Of a stretch of DNA of 64,000 bases, positions 8,281 through 16,612 are shown in pieces. Both the position numbers and the translations under genes were made by a program. Positions within the stretch are counted from its first letter, which is position 1. Every line of letters begins with the position of its first letter. The stretch spans positions 62,001 through 126,000 of the forward strand of contig JAFTDE010000006.1 in assembly GCA_017454335.1 (NCBI GenBank). Direction: 5' to 3'. This DNA is from Bacteroidales bacterium (GTDB lineage Bacteria; Bacteroidota; Bacteroidia; Bacteroidales; UBA932). The notes beneath the pieces were generated by a model. That model saw nothing but the letters and a program-made list of their open reading frames with translations. It was not told where the DNA came from and made no database searches.

Positions 8281-9354
8281 ATGAAGAACGGACGCAACAT
8301 AACCCGACTGGCAGGAATCGCAACGGCGGTTCTCCTGGCCCTCGCATCCATCGCCGGCTGCGAGCGCCGTCCGCTGGAAGAGGCCTCCGAGTTCGTCAGC
8401 ATCCGTGTCGATGTGAACATCAAGGCCGTCGCGAACGTAAAGGTGGACGTGTACAACGAGCACATCCCCCTGCCCGACCTGAACACCGACATGATGCGCG
8501 TGCTGATCTACGACCCGGCCACCAAGAACCTCCTGTCGCAGAGCTTCATCTCGTCCAAGACGTACAACGAGGAAGGCAACCAGGTCCTGTCCGGTAACCT
8601 GAACATTTCGTACGGCAACTACGACATCCTGGTTTACAACTTCGATACCCCTACCACCCAGGTCACCGGTGAAGCCAACGAGTACAGCCTGCTGGCCTTC
8701 ACCTCCGAGGTCTCCCCGGCCCTCAAGGCCAAGTTCCTCGGCCGCACCCGTGACGAGGTCGTTTCGACCATCGACGAGATCTGCTACGAACCCGACCACC
8801 TGGTCGTCGCCAAGGAAGAGGACTTCCGTATCAGCCCCCACGATACGGTCGTGGTCATCACCACCGAGGCCCGCACCATCGTGGATTCCTACTACCTGCA
8901 GATCCACGTGGAAGGCATGCAGTATGCCTCCACCGCCACCGCGGTCATCTCCGGTCTGTCGCCGTCCAACCACTTCGGCCTGAACGAGCGCACCGAGAAC
9001 CCTCCGATCTCCGTGGCTTTCGACCTGCAGAAGAGCACCGACCCGCGCATTCCGGGCACGAACAAGGACGTCCTGTGCGCGGTGTTCAATACTTTCGGAA
9101 AGATTCCGAACGCGTCTTCGGACCTGCACGTAACCTTCAATGTCATCGACATCGCGGGCAATCTGGTGCAGTACGAGACCAGCCTGGACCGCATCTTCCT
9201 GACCGAGGATGCCATCGAGCGCCACTGGCTGCTGATCGACGAAACCTGGGTCATTCCGAACCCGAACCCGAACCCTGACCCCAGCGGCAGCGGCGGCGGT
9301 TTCCAGCCTACCGTTGACGATTGGGAAGAAGAACATGGAGAGATAGCCCTGTAA
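8281..9354 (+). CDS. DUF5119-type fimbria-associated lipoprotein
   Basis: A 357-residue lipoprotein with lipobox Cys27 (ASIAGC) and then ERRPLEEASEFV, a start seen in DUF5119 proteins next to fimbrial genes. The middle has MMRVLIYDPATKNLL and YYLQIHVEGMQYASTA. The C-terminus carries a Pro/Asn-rich linker (NPNPNPNPDPSGSGGG) followed by FQPTVDDWEEE, echoing the DW-ending strand of fimbrillins. It is probably an outer-membrane-anchored assembly, anchor or tip factor, comparable in place to FimB/Mfa2; the exact role is unknown. Its stop overlaps the start of the first fimbrillin gene (TAATG). Confidence 0.75.
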   Translation: MKNGRNITRLAGIATAVLLALASIAGCERRPLEEASEFVSIRVDVNIKAVANVKVDVYNEHIPLPDLNTDMMRVLIYDPATKNLLSQSFISSKTYNEEGNQVLSGNLNISYGNYDILVYNFDTPTTQVTGEANEYSLLAFTSEVSPALKAKFLGRTRDEVVSTIDEICYEPDHLVVAKEEDFRISPHDTVVVITTEARTIVDSYYLQIHVEGMQYASTATAVISGLSPSNHFGLNERTENPPISVAFDLQKSTDPRIPGTNKDVLCAVFNTFGKIPNASSDLHVTFNVIDIAGNLVQYETSLDRIFLTEDAIERHWLLIDETWVIPNPNPNPDPSGSGGGFQPTVDDWEEEHGEIAL

Positions 9355-10460
9355 TGAAGAAGTATGTTGGCATAGCACTCGCAGCCCTTGTGGCCTTCTC
9401 CGCCTGCACCAAGGTGGAGCGGGACCCCATGCCTGCCAGCAAGATCTCCTTCGCGGTCGGTGACTACGCGCACCGGACGAAGGCGGATCCTGCCGCGGGA
9501 CATACGCTTTTCTCCGATGTCAGCACGACCTTCAACAGCCGCGCCTTCCTGTACGGTGCCGGTGTTTCCGGTGTCCAGCACTTCTTCGGTACCGGCGAGG
9601 GCGAGGTCGTCGCATTCGACGGCACGAATGCCTGGGCTCCCGGCGCAGTCAGAGGCAAGGAATACTTCTGGCCCTTCTCCTCCGAGAGCTATATCAACTT
9701 CGTCTGCTGGTACGACAAGAACGGCACACCGTCCGTCCATGCCGACTCCCTGGACGAGACTCAGATGCACTGGCTGGAGCGCACCATCGTCGCGGACGAC
9801 GAGATCATGTTCGCGGACGAGGCCTGGCGCTACAACAACAACGACAACGCGCAGTTCCTCTACGAGGCCTCCGCGGGTGTTCCCGTGCTGTTCCACCACG
9901 CCCTGGCGCAGGTCGGATTCCGCGCCCGGATCAAGTCCGGATGCGATGTCAGCACCTCCGGCCTGACCCGTTGGGAAGTCAGCATCAGCGACGTCGCCCT
10001 CAGCAATGTCTACAATACCGGAACGCTGAACCTGTCCAATGCCGACCCCGATTCCCGGACCATCGTTCCCTGGACGGTGGACGGCGGCAACTGGACCGAC
10101 CTGGACGACGCCGCTTCCGTGGAGATCGCCGGTACCAGCCAGGTCGCCCTGAACGCCTCCTCGGAAACGGTCCTGCAGGCTCCGCGCACCGTCCTGCCAC
10201 AGCCGGTCAACAACAACATGATGCTGACGTTCAATTACCGCATCAGTTCGTACCGCGGCAACAGCGAGACGCCGTTCAGCGTCGAATACATGAGCTTCTC
10301 CGGCAGCCTCAAGGCCTTCACGCCCGAAATCGAAGCGTGGGGACTGGGACAGCGGATCATATACACGATTGTGATCGACCCGTCGACCGACACCATCCTC
10401 TTCGATCCTTCCCTGACGGACTGGGTGGCCGGTGAAGGTGGCGGCGTGACAGTTGAATAA
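9354..10460 (+). CDS. Fimbrillin family lipoprotein, array member 1
   Basis: A 368-residue type V pilus subunit with a lipoprotein signal peptide (Cys18, ALVAFSAC). An N-terminal strand with Arg/Lys sites follows (ISFAVGDYAHRTKADPA), where an arginine-type protease could remove a prosegment during assembly. Family hallmarks are YFWPFSSESYINF, VPVLFHHALAQVGF, VLPQPV and the C-terminal strand ILFDPSLTDW. It is the first of seven consecutive homologues. No 35-bp intercistronic repeat follows it. Known family behaviour is export as lipoprotein, proteolytic maturation and strand-exchange polymerisation; whether this one is a stalk or accessory subunit cannot be told. Confidence 0.85.
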   Translation: MKKYVGIALAALVAFSACTKVERDPMPASKISFAVGDYAHRTKADPAAGHTLFSDVSTTFNSRAFLYGAGVSGVQHFFGTGEGEVVAFDGTNAWAPGAVRGKEYFWPFSSESYINFVCWYDKNGTPSVHADSLDETQMHWLERTIVADDEIMFADEAWRYNNNDNAQFLYEASAGVPVLFHHALAQVGFRARIKSGCDVSTSGLTRWEVSISDVALSNVYNTGTLNLSNADPDSRTIVPWTVDGGNWTDLDDAASVEIAGTSQVALNASSETVLQAPRTVLPQPVNNNMMLTFNYRISSYRGNSETPFSVEYMSFSGSLKAFTPEIEAWGLGQRIIYTIVIDPSTDTILFDPSLTDWVAGEGGGVTVE

Positions 10461-10503
10461 ACGGAAAAAAGAAAAGATAATGATCAACAACAAACAAAAC
10501 ATC

Positions 10504-11718
10504 ATGAAAAAGTTTTTCTTCTTTGCAGCCGCCGCGCTGGTAGCGCTGGCCGCTTGCTCCAAGGTTGAGACCATCGAGACTCCTGCCCGGAAGATCGGCT
10601 TCAACGTTGGAACCTACAAGGCCGGGACCAAGGCTGATCCCGCCACCAAGCACGCCCTTCAGGATGAGACTAATTCTTTCAGCTCCAAGGCATGGCTCCA
10701 CGCCAATGGCGCCGCGGCGGGTACGGACTTCTTCGGTACCGGCGAGACCGTGAGTTTCACGGCTGGAACCCCCAATGTCTGGGAACCGTCCAACGAGTAC
10801 TTCTGGCCCAAGGCTGCGGACAGCTACATCAACTTCGTTTCCTGGTTCGCCACGAATTCCAAGAACCCGACGACCGTTTCCGAAACCGCACTGCAGTGGG
10901 GAACGAGCGCCGCGCCTGTCACCATCGCCAAGGATGACAACTTCCTCTTCGCCGACGAGGCCTGGAGATTCAGCAGCAACAACAATCCGGCAACGTACAC
11001 GGCTGTCAGCGGCGTTTCCGAGGGTGTTCCCACCCTGTTCCACCACGCCCTGGCCAAGGTTCAGTTCAATGTCAAGCTGAAGACCACGACCCAGAGCACG
11101 AAGACCATCTGGGATGTCGCCATCCAGACCGCCAGCCTCAAGATCGGCAAGGACGGTTATCTGGCCCTGACCAATGCGGATCCTAGTACCGCCGCCACCA
11201 CGGTTGCCTGGAAGGTCGGTTCCGCCGCTGCCACTTCCGACATCGTCGGTTGGGCACACCCGTCCAGCCCGACCCTGGAGACCATCGTGGAGACCAGCAG
11301 CACGGCTTCGGATGTCACCAAGGACTTCGCCAAGCTCACCTTTGAGAACTTTGCTCCGAAGACCCTGACGGACGGCAAGTACGAGAGCGCCGCCCAGGAG
11401 TTCCTCGCCGAGCGTACTGTCCTGCCCCAGACCCTGGGCACGACCGTCAAGTTCGCGATGACCTTCAAGATCAGCCTCTTCCATGACAGCAACAATGACG
11501 GAAACAAGGACGGTGCCGCCTACAGCGAGGAAATCGTGACGCTCACCGAGGAAAACCTTGCTACGCTTGTCAATACGATCACCGCTTGGAACATGAATAC
11601 CAAGTATGTCTACAACGTGACCATCGACCCGGTTGGCAAGAAGGTCCTCTTCGATCCTGCCGTTGTTGACTGGGCGACCGTTACCTCCGTGGATACCGAG
11701 ATCTATCCGCGTCCGTAA
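10504..11718 (+). CDS. Fimbrillin family lipoprotein, array member 2
   Basis: 404 residues from the ATG at 10504. An upstream in-frame ATG at 10453 would put 17 extra residues before the signal peptide and overlap the previous gene, so it is rejected. The signal peptide MKKFFFFAAAALVALAAC (Cys18) is followed by IGFNVGTYKAGTKADPATK. Core motifs are EYFWPKAADSYINF, VPTLFHHALAKVQFNV, TVLPQTLG and a C-terminal VLFDPAVVDW. It is the longest member of the array and closely resembles member 1 in its first 130 residues (both have DFFGTGE- or HFFGTGE-like segments), suggesting recent duplication. The 35-bp repeat follows at 11728. Confidence 0.87.
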   Translation: MKKFFFFAAAALVALAACSKVETIETPARKIGFNVGTYKAGTKADPATKHALQDETNSFSSKAWLHANGAAAGTDFFGTGETVSFTAGTPNVWEPSNEYFWPKAADSYINFVSWFATNSKNPTTVSETALQWGTSAAPVTIAKDDNFLFADEAWRFSSNNNPATYTAVSGVSEGVPTLFHHALAKVQFNVKLKTTTQSTKTIWDVAIQTASLKIGKDGYLALTNADPSTAATTVAWKVGSAAATSDIVGWAHPSSPTLETIVETSSTASDVTKDFAKLTFENFAPKTLTDGKYESAAQEFLAERTVLPQTLGTTVKFAMTFKISLFHDSNNDGNKDGAAYSEEIVTLTEENLATLVNTITAWNMNTKYVYNVTIDPVGKKVLFDPAVVDWATVTSVDTEIYPRP

Positions 11719-11727
11719 TTGAATTCA

Positions 11728-11762
11728 GGCTCGGGGCGGCTGACCCTGCCCCGGGTCACCAA
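11728..11762 (+). repeat. Intercistronic 35-bp hairpin repeat, copy A
   Basis: The core CGGGGCGGCTGACCCTGCCC runs into CGGGTCACCAA. It can form CGGGGC/GCCCCG or, mutually exclusively, TGACCC/GGGTCA. It lies between fimbrillins 2 and 3, 51 bases before the next ATG, and is not followed by a T-run. Confidence 0.85.
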
Positions 11763-11813
11763 ATGATTGAAAAAATAGTATTAACAAACAACAACACCAA
11801 ACAACAAACAACG

Positions 11814-13013
11814 ATGAAAAAGTGTTTAATCCTCGCAGCTGCGGCTCTGGTAGCCTTTGCCGCCTGCACCAAGGTCGAAACCGTTGAGGCACCGGCCCAG
11901 AAGGTCTCCTTCGAGGTTGCCAAGTACATGCAGTCCAAGGCGGAGACCAGCCTTCTGTCCGAGGCTGACGCCAACGGCAGTTCGATCAACAAGTTCCAGA
12001 CGAACGCCTGGTACCATTCCGTCAATGACGGCAACCAGTATTTCATGAAGAACGTTGAAATCAACTGGAAGTCCGCCAAGAACGAATGGTCTTCCGACAT
12101 TGACTACTACTGGCCGAAGACCGGTTATGTCAATTTCTACTCCTATGCCGGTACCCCCGCCCCTACCTCTTACGGTACGACGGCGGCAACCGAAGGAACC
12201 ATCACGTACACGAATGCCGTGATCAACTACAACGACAACGTCCTGGTGGCCGATGCCGCCTATGGCTTCCATGCGAATGCCGCACAGTATCATATCGATC
12301 ACGCTGACGTCAAGGGTGTGACCACGCTGTTCCGCCACTATCTTGCGAAGGTCGCTTTCAATGTCAGCCTCCGCACCACCGAGGAGAAGAAGTCTGCGAC
12401 GAACTACTTCAAGGTCGAGGTCCTGGAAGCTTCTGTGAAGGTCTCCAACAAGGGAACGCTGACGCTGACGAATGCCGATCCGAATACCTCCAGAACGGCT
12501 GCCGCCCCCGGCACCACCGCCCTCAATCCCTGGACCAATGCGAATACCGCCAACGCGAATGTCGCCTGGGTGCCCGCTGCATGGAACGAGACTTCCGGTT
12601 CTGAGACCGTGGAAACAATCCAGATTGTTGCCTCCCCGGTTGAAGGAAAGGATATGAAGGCGCTTACGCTGAACCTGGCCAAGAATGCCGTCATTCAGAC
12701 CGAGACCGACACCGTGATGCTGGCCATGCGCAGCGTCATGCCGCAGGCCCTGACGTCCAACCAGGTATTCTACATCAAGTACAAAGTCTCCGCCTACAAT
12801 GACGCTTCGACCGATCCGTACTCTGTCGAGACCCTCGAGTTCACCAACCCGCTCACGTCGTTCATCGGTACATCTGCGCTCACCGCTTGGAACAAGAACA
12901 CCAAGTACACCTACAACGTGTTTATCGACCCGATCGCCAGCAAGATCACCTTCGACCCGGCTGTCGAGGAGTGGGTGAACGAAGAGCAGAACTTCAACCC
13001 CTGGCTGAACTAA
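11814..13013 (+). CDS. Fimbrillin family lipoprotein, array member 3
   Basis: 399 residues from the ATG at 11814; the earlier ATG at 11763 would add a charged, non-signal leader. The signal peptide is MKKCLILAAAALVAFAAC (Cys18), then VSFEVAKYMQSKAETS. Hallmarks are YYWPKTGYVNFYSY, VTTLFRHYLAKVAFNV, VMPQAL and C-terminal ITFDPAVEEW. Two bodies of Thr/Ala/Asn-rich sequence between residues 225 and 265 are specific to this member and may be surface-exposed. Copies of the 35-bp repeat lie on both sides, so this gene could be deleted or exchanged as a unit by recombination between them. Confidence 0.87.
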   Translation: MKKCLILAAAALVAFAACTKVETVEAPAQKVSFEVAKYMQSKAETSLLSEADANGSSINKFQTNAWYHSVNDGNQYFMKNVEINWKSAKNEWSSDIDYYWPKTGYVNFYSYAGTPAPTSYGTTAATEGTITYTNAVINYNDNVLVADAAYGFHANAAQYHIDHADVKGVTTLFRHYLAKVAFNVSLRTTEEKKSATNYFKVEVLEASVKVSNKGTLTLTNADPNTSRTAAAPGTTALNPWTNANTANANVAWVPAAWNETSGSETVETIQIVASPVEGKDMKALTLNLAKNAVIQTETDTVMLAMRSVMPQALTSNQVFYIKYKVSAYNDASTDPYSVETLEFTNPLTSFIGTSALTAWNKNTKYTYNVFIDPIASKITFDPAVEEWVNEEQNFNPWLN

Positions 13014-13023
13014 GAATCCTTCA

Positions 13024-13058
13024 GGCTCGGGGCGGCTGACCCTGCCCCGGGTCACCAA
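13024..13058 (+). repeat. Intercistronic 35-bp hairpin repeat, copy B
   Basis: Identical to copy A through the core and followed by an A-rich stretch (GAAAAATTATTATAAAC). It lies 36 bases before the start of fimbrillin 4. Confidence 0.85.
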
Positions 13059-13094
13059 GAAAAATTATTATAAACTTTTAAACACATTATGATC

Positions 13095-14231
13095 ATGAAA
13101 AAGTATTTCATCATCGCAATTGCGGCCCTGGTAGCCAGCGCCGCCTGCACCAAGACCGAGGTCAGCACCTTGACCCCGAACCAGGCCATCTCCTTCCAGG
13201 TGGCCAACTATGTCGGCCGTACCCGCGCCGGCGAGTCCCTCTTCCCGATGGACTCCACCTTCAAGACCTCTTCCTGGTTCCATGAGAACGCAACGGCTGC
13301 CGCCCAGGCTTTCATGGACAACGAGACCGTGAAGTGGCAGAGCACCAACAGCACCTGGGGCACCGACCGTGCCTACTTCTGGCCCAAGACCGGTTGGATC
13401 AACTTCTTCTCCTGGACCGGATATCCCCAGCCGACTTCGGTGACCGAAGGAAACGTCACGTACACCAACGCCGTGATCGCAACCGACTCCAACCCGATGG
13501 TCGCCTCCGCCGCCTATCATTACGCCAAGAACGAAAACGTCTATGCCGGTGACGACTACAAGTACAACGGCACCGATGTCGAGGGTGTTCCCACCCTGTT
13601 CCACCACCTGGTTTCCCAGGTCAACGTCATCGTCAAATTCGATGCGAGCGACATCTCCGACACCAACTACAAGTGGGATCTGGTGATCGAGGCCGACACC
13701 CTGAACTACGCCAACGCCGGATCGCTGGCCATCAACTTCGTCGACCCGGCTGCGAAGGGCCAGAACTGGCCGCTCACCTCGCCTGCCATCAACTGGACCC
13801 GCAGCGCTTCCGCCAACGTCGACCTGGTGGGTACCGATAACCTTGCCGAGGCCAACAAGCAGACCACCACGGCCGGTCAGGTTTCCGCCGGCAAGAACCT
13901 CTTCACCGCGATCAGCGTCCTGCCGCAGGATCTGACCGCCACGACCGGCAGCGCCGCCAAGTTCTCCATCAAGTACACCCTGACCAGCTACTACAACAAT
14001 GTCCAGCACATCAAGGAGACGGTTGTCCTGGGTGGAAACGATGCCATCGCCCTCACGAACTTCAAGTATGACAATTCCGGAACGCCTGCGACGCTCGACG
14101 CCTGGAACACGAACTACCGCTACACCTACATCCTCACCATCAAGCCGAACAAGACCGTCACCTTCGACCCTGTCGTCGAACAGTGGGTTGACGAGCCCAA
14201 CCAGCCCGGCTACACCTACCCGAACGAATAA
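13095..14231 (+). CDS. Fimbrillin family lipoprotein, array member 4
   Basis: 378 residues from the ATG at 13095; an ATG two codons upstream (13089) is equally possible and changes little. The signal peptide is MKKYFIIAIAALVASAAC (Cys18), then ISFQVANYVGRTRAGES with arginines suited to prosegment cleavage. Hallmarks are AYFWPKTGWINFFSWTG, VPTLFHHLVSQVNVIV, VLPQDLT and C-terminal VTFDPVVEQW. Residues 110-135 (PTSVTEGNVTYTNAVI) closely match member 3 (TEGTITYTNAVI), so these two are near paralogues. No 35-bp repeat follows; the next gene starts 30 bases on. Confidence 0.87.
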   Translation: MKKYFIIAIAALVASAACTKTEVSTLTPNQAISFQVANYVGRTRAGESLFPMDSTFKTSSWFHENATAAAQAFMDNETVKWQSTNSTWGTDRAYFWPKTGWINFFSWTGYPQPTSVTEGNVTYTNAVIATDSNPMVASAAYHYAKNENVYAGDDYKYNGTDVEGVPTLFHHLVSQVNVIVKFDASDISDTNYKWDLVIEADTLNYANAGSLAINFVDPAAKGQNWPLTSPAINWTRSASANVDLVGTDNLAEANKQTTTAGQVSAGKNLFTAISVLPQDLTATTGSAAKFSIKYTLTSYYNNVQHIKETVVLGGNDAIALTNFKYDNSGTPATLDAWNTNYRYTYILTIKPNKTVTFDPVVEQWVDEPNQPGYTYPNE

Positions 14232-14261
14232 TCCGTTGAACGCATAAAGAAAGTTAAGAAA

Positions 14262-15407
14262 ATGAAAAAGTATATCATCCTCGCAGCAGCGGCCCTGGCA
14301 GCCTTCGCCGCCTGCACCAAGACCGAGATTGCGCCGGAGGCCCAGCGCGAAATCAGCTTCGCCGTGGCGAACAACGTCCGCGCCCGTGCGGATATCATCT
14401 CCGGAGCGATCTACAACAACGGCGCGTTCGGTACCTACGCCTGGTTCAACGCCAGCGATGAATTCATGGTCAACGAGCAGGTGGACCAGATCGGTGGTGT
14501 CTGGAAGACCAAGGACCACACCTTCTACTGGCCCAAGACCGGCAGCATCGACTTCATCTCCTACTCCCCGTTCGCCGGTACCAGCGACACGCCCGGTACC
14601 GTCCCCGTGGTGACCAAGGACAGCATCAAGTACAACAACCTCACGGTTGCCAGCACCGATGTCATGTACGCCGACAAGGTGACCTGCAGCTCGAACGTGG
14701 ACAACGTCCGCGACTCCCTGGGAACCGGCACCGATTCCGGATTCTCCGGCGTCCCGACGATCTTCCGTCACGCCCTTGCCAAGCTCAGCTTCAAGGTGAT
14801 GGCCAACTTCACCGAGTGGCCTGATCCGCAGAGCCCGGGCGACACCACCAAGTGGGAAATCACCCTGAACAGCTTCAAGATCGGCGGCTTCCTGAACACC
14901 GGCTCCTGCGCCCTCGGCTGGGATGCGACCGCGAAGGCCTGGAACAAGCCCCAGGTCAACATCGGAACCGCTACCGATCCCGTGTACGTGAACGTCTGGA
15001 ATGTGACCGATTCGACCCAGGTTACGGCCGCCCAGGAGCTTGCCTCCGCCCCGGTCGTGCTGGATACCGTCGCCCAGGACCTGGGCGCCGCCAGCGGATT
15101 CGTCCTGCCGCAGATCCTGACGGCAGCCTCGCAGACGATTACCATCAACGCGCACATCAAGACGACCCTTTCCAACAAGAAGGTCATCAACGAAGACTTC
15201 GTCAAGACCATCGACATCCGCGACATCTCCAACCTCAAGGCCTGGGAAATGAACCAGAACATCGTCTATACGATCAAGTTCAAACCGACCGCCAAGGCTG
15301 ACGGCCCCAACGGCCTGGACGACTCGCCCGAAGACGTGACCATCACCTTCGACCCGGCTGTCGCCGACTGGACGAATGTCAGCACCTCCGCCACCATCCA
15401 GCTGTAG
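14262..15407 (+). CDS. Fimbrillin family lipoprotein, array member 5
   Basis: 381 residues. The signal peptide MKKYIILAAAALAAFAAC (Cys18) precedes ISFAVANNVRARADIIS. Hallmarks are FYWPKTGSIDFISYSPF, VPTIFRHALAKLSFKV, VLPQIL and C-terminal ITFDPAVADW. The segment IDFISYSPF and the surrounding residues are closest to member 6 (LDFISYSPYIDS). It starts 30 bases after the previous stop, and copy C of the 35-bp repeat follows. It is a probable pilus subunit; the exact position in the pilus is not known. Confidence 0.87.
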   Translation: MKKYIILAAAALAAFAACTKTEIAPEAQREISFAVANNVRARADIISGAIYNNGAFGTYAWFNASDEFMVNEQVDQIGGVWKTKDHTFYWPKTGSIDFISYSPFAGTSDTPGTVPVVTKDSIKYNNLTVASTDVMYADKVTCSSNVDNVRDSLGTGTDSGFSGVPTIFRHALAKLSFKVMANFTEWPDPQSPGDTTKWEITLNSFKIGGFLNTGSCALGWDATAKAWNKPQVNIGTATDPVYVNVWNVTDSTQVTAAQELASAPVVLDTVAQDLGAASGFVLPQILTAASQTITINAHIKTTLSNKKVINEDFVKTIDIRDISNLKAWEMNQNIVYTIKFKPTAKADGPNGLDDSPEDVTITFDPAVADWTNVSTSATIQL

Positions 15408-15445
15408 TGCGCGCGTGTACACGATAAGATCATAATGTGAATTTG

Positions 15446-15480
15446 GTCCGGGGCGGCTGACCCTGCCCCGGGTCACCAAG
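15446..15480 (+). repeat. Intercistronic 35-bp hairpin repeat, copy C
   Basis: Same core as copies A and B, with a GGTCC start. It ends only four bases before the ATG of fimbrillin 6 (15485), so its hairpins would cover the ribosome-binding region of that gene and could control its translation. Confidence 0.85.
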
Positions 15481-15484
15481 AATC

Positions 15485-16591
15485 ATGAAGATCAGAAGTA
15501 TAATATTGTTTGTTGTTGTCGCAGCTTTTGCTGCGCTGGCTTCCTGTTCGAAGGTAGAATTTGCGCAGGAAGGGCGGCCGTACCGTGCCATCACGTTCGA
15601 GGTGGCACGGCACGCTGTCCGCGCCGGTTCCGACACAACGGATTATGCTGCTGAGTTCGCAGGCGTGCCGTTCGGCACCTACGCCTGGTTCAAGGGAGAG
15701 AACCCCGCGAACGACACAGTCTTCATGAGCCGCCAGGAGGTCGCCTTCGACGGCGAACACTGGGCGACGGCCGGTATTACCTACTACTGGCCGAACGGAG
15801 GAAGCCTCGACTTCATTTCCTACTCCCCTTACATCGACTCCCTGCCGACCGTCCCGACGGTCACCGAGAACAGCATCAGCTGGACCGGATGGAGCGTTGC
15901 CGAGCACCCGACGACGGACCTGATGTACGCCACCAAGGCCGTCGGCCAGACCGACAACACGCACTCCTACTACTACAGCGGCGTTCCCACCCTGTTCCAC
16001 CACGCGCTGGCGAAGGTGGGTGTGAACCTGCGTCTCGCCTACACCGAGAAGACCGCTCCGACCGGGGACAAGACTCGCTGGGACGTCACCGTACACGGCA
16101 TCCGCCTGCGGAACATCCGCACCGCCGGATCGCTGAACCTGAACCTGAATGCGGACGGCCGCAACTGGGACCGTCCGGACAGCAATACCTGGGCTCCTTC
16201 GGGCTCGCCCGTGGACATCGTGCTGGATTGCAGCAGCCTCCCGCTGCTGGACAGCACGGCCACCTTCGCGGTGGACACCACCCGGCTGGTCCTTCCGCAG
16301 ATGCTCAGCGGCGGACAGTCCGCCGACCTGGAGATCACCGTCCGCACCTGGCGCGATACCGGCGCGGGATGGCAGTTGTTCCTGACCGAATCCCATGTCC
16401 ATGTGGCGGTGCCGCTGTCGACGGCCTCGCTGCCGAAATGGGGAATAAATCAATTTATTAATTATAACTTTGTATTGGCCCCCAGCCTGGCCGAGGACAA
16501 CGGGACGGAATTGGAACCGGTGACGGTGACCTTCGATCCGGCCGTCGGTGATTGGGAGCAGGTAAGCATGAACGCAAACATCAAATTATAA
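15485..16591 (+). CDS. Fimbrillin family lipoprotein, array member 6
   Basis: 368 residues. The signal peptide MKIRSIILFVVVAAFAAL ends at lipobox Cys21 (ALASC) and is the most divergent signal in the array, with VEFAQEGRPYRAITFEVARHAV after it. Hallmarks are YYWPNGGSLDFISYSP, VPTLFHHALAKVGVNL, VLPQMLSGG and C-terminal VTFDPAVGDW. Arginine sites are present near residues 43-47. The repeat immediately upstream makes its translation a candidate for structure-based control. It is closest to member 5 in the core. Confidence 0.86.
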   Translation: MKIRSIILFVVVAAFAALASCSKVEFAQEGRPYRAITFEVARHAVRAGSDTTDYAAEFAGVPFGTYAWFKGENPANDTVFMSRQEVAFDGEHWATAGITYYWPNGGSLDFISYSPYIDSLPTVPTVTENSISWTGWSVAEHPTTDLMYATKAVGQTDNTHSYYYSGVPTLFHHALAKVGVNLRLAYTEKTAPTGDKTRWDVTVHGIRLRNIRTAGSLNLNLNADGRNWDRPDSNTWAPSGSPVDIVLDCSSLPLLDSTATFAVDTTRLVLPQMLSGGQSADLEITVRTWRDTGAGWQLFLTESHVHVAVPLSTASLPKWGINQFINYNFVLAPSLAEDNGTELEPVTVTFDPAVGDWEQVSMNANIKL

Positions 16592-16612
16592 CAGTTTAAT
16601 TTTTTAAACATT

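Noticed and set aside
6591..8492. Long minus-strand open frame opposite the DUF3575 gene
   Set aside because: It is the antisense shadow of a GC-rich gene, with Arg/Gly/Val-rich low-information sequence and no promoter or family pattern.
13068..15479. 800-codon minus-strand frame opposite fimbrillins 4 and 5
   Set aside because: It runs antisense through two clear genes and starts inside the 35-bp repeats; this is a composition effect.
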